Source of the DNA: Gammaproteobacteria bacterium RIFCSPLOWO2_12_47_11 | Lineage (GTDB): Bacteria > Pseudomonadota > Gammaproteobacteria > Eutrophobiales > Eutrophobiaceae | NCBI GenBank assembly: GCA_001801885.1 | Contig: MGYU01000054.1 | Span: 1-36,702, forward strand | Direction: 5' to 3' | DNA: 36,702 nucleotides | In this document: in pieces, positions 33,835 to 36,702 of the stretch | How positions within the stretch are numbered: position 1 is the first letter of the stretch | Layout of the letters: each line of letters begins with the position of its first letter | Translations under genes and position numbers: made by a program | The notes under the pieces: generated by a model | The model's input: only the letters and a program-made list of their open reading frames with translations | Databases searched by the model: none | Told to the model about the DNA's origin: nothing

Positions 33835-34335
33835 TCAGGTTATTTTGACTGTCTTCCGTGTTGATGAGGTCATTTTCGGTAAAGTCAGTTCCAGAATTCC
33901 ATCCTTGAATTTTGCATCGGCTTTTGAACTGTCTACACCCGGCGGCAGAGTGACCGTTCTGGCGATTGTCCCTTTCCTGATTTCAGACCGGTAATAATCG
34001 CCTTTTTCTTCAGTATGTTCCTTGCCGGAAGTCCCTTTGATTGTCAAAGTATCATTTGAGATAGAGACGTCCAGGTCCTTTTTTTCGACACCGGGCAGCT
34101 CAACCTTTACGACGACTTCATTATCCCTGTCTATGATGTCCATACTCGGTGAATGCATCTCAAAAGTGCCCCAAAGGTCATTTAACCTGTTATTTTCAGG
34201 CCAGAATAAACGTGGCCAGTTACGGTTAAAATAGCTATGGATTAACCTGTCGAATTCTTCGTACATGGAAGGCCAGGTTGCAGATGTTTTTGACGGTCCG
34301 GATTTGGTTACTGCTTTCTTGTTTGTGTTTGCCAT
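33835..34335 (-). CDS. Small heat shock protein, Hsp20 family
   Basis: A 166-residue ATP-independent chaperone. The variable N-terminal arm has MYEEFDRLIHSYFNRNWP. The alpha-crystallin domain (about 58-155) has SMDIIDRDNEVVVKVELPGVEKKDLDVSI and YYRSEIRKGTIARTVTLPPGVD and ends KADAKFKDGILELTLPK. The C-terminal VKI acts as the I/V-x-I assembly motif. A very strong ribosome site (GGAGGGAGAG) precedes the ATG. I saw no clear sigma32 promoter upstream; a TATAAT-like box exists in the - direction near 34389-34394. Confidence 0.93.
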   Translation of the reverse strand: MANTNKKAVTKSGPSKTSATWPSMYEEFDRLIHSYFNRNWPRLFWPENNRLNDLWGTFEMHSPSMDIIDRDNEVVVKVELPGVEKKDLDVSISNDTLTIKGTSGKEHTEEKGDYYRSEIRKGTIARTVTLPPGVDSSKADAKFKDGILELTLPKMTSSTRKTVKIT

Positions 34336-34689
34336 AATGCTCTCCCTCCAAATTCAGTATCATTGTAGATAGTATCCTTAAATAAATTATATGAAGTGCT
34401 AATTCCGGTTAATTGATATAGATCATAAAACCAAATTATCCCGTCCTGGCAAGGATGCAGCTTTGAGCTTTGAGGGAAAAAACATTTACATGTAGTTGAA
34501 AAAAATAAAAAATAGTGTGGTTACAATATAAAGTAATTCTTATTCTGGCAAAAAAGGGGCCTGAATTTACTGAAAATCTCTTTATATGACACAGATTTCT
34601 TTAGTTACTTACCCTTGAATTTATAGTGATAAAACAGGAAATACACTATACTTTTGTTGTATTTATGGTTGTTAGCGGAAGGTTTGAGT
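34336..34689. other. Gene-free divergent intergenic region
   Basis: This 354-bp AT-rich region separates the hsp20 gene (- strand) and the His-rich protein gene (+ strand). I find no gene, RNA fold or strong repeat. A TATACT at 34647-34652 could be a -10 box for the + gene. Confidence 0.4.
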
Positions 34690-35073
34690 ATGAGAAACAG
34701 AATGTATGTCATCTTTGCTCTGGCTATCCTGGCCACAGTTATACTCATGCCGCCCGATTCTTACGCGGGCGGGCGTTATCACAGGCACGGCCACGGCCAT
34801 CACTATGGTAACAGTTTCAGTATCGGGCTGGGCTTTGTCTTCCCGCTTTATTCATACGGCCATCCTTATTATGCGCCAGCGCCGGTCTATGCGGTCCCTG
34901 CTCAATTACCACCAACAGCAGCACCACCGGAACAACCCTCGTATTCTGCAAACCGGGAAGAAACAGCATATTGCAGGGAATATACGAAAAATATTCTGGT
35001 CGATGGTAAAGAAGAGATGTCCTATGGGACCGCCTGCCTCCAGGATGATGGTAGATGGAGGATTATTAACTGA
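34690..35073 (+). CDS. His-rich exported surface-antigen-like protein
   Basis: 127 residues from the ATG at 34690, chosen for a GGAAGG site upstream; the frame extends to a TTG at 34654. The signal peptide ends near SYA (about residue 24). The mature part begins with a His/Gly cluster (GGRYHRHGHGHHYG), then an aromatic/Pro-rich stretch (HPYYAPAPVYAVP) and a C-terminal module with YCREYTKNILVDGKEE and GTACLQDDGRWRI. That module recurs at the end of 17-kDa-type surface antigens. Its two Cys could form a disulfide. Metal binding by the His cluster is possible but unproven. Confidence 0.72.
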   Translation: MRNRMYVIFALAILATVILMPPDSYAGGRYHRHGHGHHYGNSFSIGLGFVFPLYSYGHPYYAPAPVYAVPAQLPPTAAPPEQPSYSANREETAYCREYTKNILVDGKEEMSYGTACLQDDGRWRIIN

Positions 35074-35121
35074 TCCTCTTTTTAATTGACTTCCCGTACA
35101 TTCCATTCTGACCCGATGGGT

Positions 35122-35304
35122 CTATTTCATTTCACGCCAAAGCATGAAGGCCAGACCCCCCGCGATAACAAACCCAGGCAGGCTGATCCACATCGGTATG
35201 GTCACAGTGTTAACCATGACTTCCCAACCCAGAAAATAGCGTAATAGATGAAGAAGGCTGACCAATATAAATACAACAATAGCCACAACTGTAAATGGTT
35301 TCAT
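35122..35304 (-). CDS. Small two-helix membrane protein
   Basis: A 60-residue protein with two hydrophobic helices (about 4-20 and 38-55) and a charged end (LWREMK). A strong ribosome site (GGAGGT) lies 10 bp before the ATG, which makes it very likely real. Similar short inner-membrane proteins are common in gammaproteobacteria and lack known function. It is convergent with the His-rich protein gene. Confidence 0.7.
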   Translation of the reverse strand: MKPFTVVAIVVFILVSLLHLLRYFLGWEVMVNTVTIPMWISLPGFVIAGGLAFMLWREMK

Positions 35305-35365
35305 CTTGTCTCACACCTCCTGCAAAAAGAGACATATTATTAATTAAAAATCCAGGATGATATAC

Positions 35366-35505
35366 AGGGACGGCCGCCATAGAGTCGAGTCAGGACGCCA
35401 AAGCTGAACGGAGACCGGGAGCAATGTCCGGAACAGTTGCCGGGGACATCGGGAGACATGCGAAGGAGCTACCCTGACCCCGGATGTCAAAAAAACGGTC
35501 AGCGC
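35366..35505 (+). promoter_or_regulatory. GC-rich, GGA-rich structured leader before ppk2
   Basis: This stretch is much richer in G than its surroundings and has about ten GGA triplets. Several pairings compete: CCGGGG (35440-35445) with CCCCGG (35478-35483), GACATC (35444-35449) with GATGTC (just after), and CTGACC (about 35474-35479) with GGTCAG. GGA-rich hairpin leaders can bind CsrA/RsmA; that is inference. I recognise no riboswitch class. Confidence 0.35.
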
Positions 35506-35553
35506 GGGTGGATTCTCTGATTTTAACGACTAATATTAAAGAGGGGCTAGCCT

Positions 35554-35646
35554 ATGAATAAACAACTCTCTGAAGGAGAACCAGGCCATGGCAGAGAAAA
35601 AATCCAAAAAACAAAAAAAATCCAAGTCTTCCGGCAATGGGACTGA
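35554..35646 (+). CDS. Possible 30-residue leader peptide overlapping ppk2
   Basis: ATG at 35554 has a better ribosome site (AAAGAGGGG, 7 bp upstream) than most genes here. It encodes MNKQLSEGEPGHGREKIQKT and ten more residues, then TGA. It overlaps the first 59 bp of ppk2 in another frame, and the ppk2 ribosome site lies inside it. It could couple or limit translation of ppk2. No conservation is known to me. Confidence 0.35.
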   Translation: MNKQLSEGEPGHGREKIQKTKKIQVFRQWD

Positions 35647-36481
35647 ATCTTCCGTCCAGACTGCCACGCAGCATGTCGAAATCGAGACGGAAAAAGTTGA
35701 GCGTAAAAAGATCAAGAACAAGCTTTATGAAAAAGAGATCGCCCGGCTCCAGATCGAGCTGGTCAAATTGCAGGAATGGATCAAACATATGGGCCTCAAG
35801 GTTGTGGTTCTCTTTGAAGGCCGGGATGCAGCGGGGAAAGGCGGCGCAATCAAACGCATTACGCAAAGCCTGAGTCCCCGGATCTGCCGGGTCGTTGCCT
35901 TGCCTGCCCCGACCGAGCGTGAAAGGACGCAGTGGTATTTCCAGCGCTATATCCAGCACCTGCCGGCAGCAGGAGAAATGGTGTTGTTTGATCGCAGTTG
36001 GTACAACCGTGCCGGGGTCGAACGGGTTATGGGTTTTTGTACTGACGAAGAATACCGCGAGTTTTTGCGTTCCTGTCCCGAATTCGAACGTATGCTGGTT
36101 CGTTCCGGCATCATCCTGATCAAATACTGGTTTTCAGTCAGCGATGAGGAGCAGGAGCGCCGCTTTCAGGGCCGTATATACCATCCGACAAAACACTGGA
36201 AATTGAGCCCCATGGACTTGAAATCCCGTTCAAAGTGGATTGAATACTCCAAGGCCAAGGACGAGATGTTTGCACATACCGATATCAAACAGGCCCCCTG
36301 GTATGTCGTCGATGGGAACGTAAAAAAACGTGCACGTCTGAATGTCATCAATCATCTGCTGAGTATGATTGATTATGAGGATTTGTCTCCGGAACCCGTC
36401 GAACTGCCGAAACGCCAGGAGGAGGGAGGTTATGTGCGTCCCCCCATGTCCGATCAGACATTTATTCCGGAATTCTTTTAA
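35588..36481 (+). CDS. ppk2: Polyphosphate kinase 2 (PPK2 family)
   Basis: A 297-residue kinase that transfers phosphate between polyphosphate and nucleotides. It has a Lys/Ser-rich N-terminus (residues 1-25), a helical segment (about 38-68), Walker A GRDAAGKGG (78-86) and Walker B VLFDRSWYNRAGVE (132-145). A lid region lies around RRFQGRIYHPTKHWKLSP. This plan matches class I PPK2 proteins, which favour nucleoside diphosphates, though class cannot be fixed by eye. The ATG has GAAGGAG 9 bp upstream. It may connect to storage and energy balance with phaC. Confidence 0.93.
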   Translation: MAEKKSKKQKKSKSSGNGTESSVQTATQHVEIETEKVERKKIKNKLYEKEIARLQIELVKLQEWIKHMGLKVVVLFEGRDAAGKGGAIKRITQSLSPRICRVVALPAPTERERTQWYFQRYIQHLPAAGEMVLFDRSWYNRAGVERVMGFCTDEEYREFLRSCPEFERMLVRSGIILIKYWFSVSDEEQERRFQGRIYHPTKHWKLSPMDLKSRSKWIEYSKAKDEMFAHTDIKQAPWYVVDGNVKKRARLNVINHLLSMIDYEDLSPEPVELPKRQEEGGYVRPPMSDQTFIPEFF

Positions 36482-36551
36482 GCCGTTATCAGTGTCATAG
36501 CAGGGGCAAAGCCAGTCATGTCCTGGTCTGGGCCCTGAACTGCCCTATAAA

Positions 36552-36600
36552 AAAGGGGTCGTCCATAGACGGAGTGACGACTTATGGGCGAGACCCCTTT
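36552..36600 (+). terminator. Terminator hairpin after ppk2
   Basis: AAAGGGGTC (36552-36560) pairs with GACCCCTTT (36592-36600). The stem can be extended by GTCCATA with TATGGGC inside. A short T-rich stretch (TTTATT) follows. It lies 70 bp after the ppk2 stop and 11 bp before the next start. Confidence 0.75.
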
Positions 36601-36611
36601 ATTGTATCAAG

Positions 36612-36702
36612 ATGAATATAACAACCAATGATGTGCTGGAAGTTAACCAGGCTTTTTATGATGCCTTTGCAGCGGGCGACTATGCAGAAGTAGAAAAGCT
36701 AT
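36612..36702 (+). CDS. SnoaL-like/NTF2-fold protein, 3' truncated by window end
   Basis: Only the first 30 residues are present: MNITTNDVLEVNQAFYDAFA and a following AAGDYAEVEKL. The VNQAFYDAFAAGDY pattern is the first helix of SnoaL-like/DUF4440 NTF2-fold proteins, which include small ketosteroid-isomerase-like enzymes and binding proteins. The ribosome site is weak. It starts 11 bp after the terminator hairpin, so its promoter would have to overlap that hairpin or it depends on read-through. Confidence 0.55.
   Translation, partial: MNITTNDVLEVNQAFYDAFAAGDYAEVEKL

Noticed and set aside
34336-34689. Riboswitch or thermosensor between hsp20 and the His-rich gene
   Set aside because: The hsp20 start has an exposed, very strong ribosome site and no ROSE-like or fourU hairpin could be drawn.
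1-36702. tRNA, rRNA, insertion sequence or prophage genes
   Set aside because: No cloverleaf ending in CCA context, no rRNA-like block, no transposase, integrase or phage structural gene was found on reading both strands.

Overview
The window looks like the chromosome of a free-living gammaproteobacterium of moderate GC content. This is inferred from the gene families: a yceJ-yceI-like pair, EttA, PilU, a FecR/CHASE2-cyclase pair, Hsp20, PPK2, a class I PHA synthase and a DsrE-type remnant typical of sulfur-oxidising gammaproteobacteria. Genes are mostly short transcription units that alternate strand. I saw no rRNA, tRNA, CRISPR array, intact insertion sequence or prophage.

Positions 1-8.4 kb: the end of a DHA2-type drug exporter, an outer-membrane autotransporter with an AT-rich passenger, a lipoprotein-type alpha/beta hydrolase, a FecR-domain protein directly before a CHASE2 class III nucleotide cyclase, and the ribosome-associated ABC-F protein EttA. 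Positions 8.6-11.9 kb: two convergent type IV pilus/secretion ATPases, one PilU-like and one GspE/PilB-like with an unusual N-terminal extension. Positions 12.1-16.2 kb: a split YeeE/YedE (thiosulfate/sulfur) transporter, a DUF2238 membrane protein, NnrU, a PQQ-type sugar dehydrogenase and an SGNH esterase. Positions 16.3-20.9 kb: small exported proteins, PepSY, a cytochrome b561-YceI operon divergent from a YceI lipoprotein, and an M48 lipoprotein protease with a Met-rich exported partner. Positions 21-28 kb: a second MFS transporter, a frameshifted DsrE pseudogene, isoaspartyl peptidase, PHA synthase, a 49-residue basic protein, a free-standing cyclic-nucleotide-binding domain, and an internally deleted lactate permease. 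Positions 28-36.7 kb: a Sel1-repeat lipoprotein, a PilZ protein, a 480-bp gene-free stretch with a terminator and tandem repeats, an SRAP (HMCES/YedK) protein, a DUF4124 protein, a degenerate GGDEF protein, several small proteins, Hsp20, PPK2 and the start of a SnoaL-like gene.

Two second-messenger themes recur. For cyclic nucleotides there is the CHASE2 cyclase with its FecR partner and a lone binding domain. For cyclic di-GMP there is a PilZ protein, a GGDEF protein that lost its active-site motif but kept its RxxD inhibitory site, and a secretion/pilus ATPase whose N-terminal half resembles MshEN domains. That these form one circuit is inference. Decay is visible in two genes (DsrE, LctP). 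The least explained pieces are the 29.9-30.35 kb intergenic region, the structured leader and overlapping small reading frame before ppk2, and the GGDEF gene flanked by diverged direct repeats.
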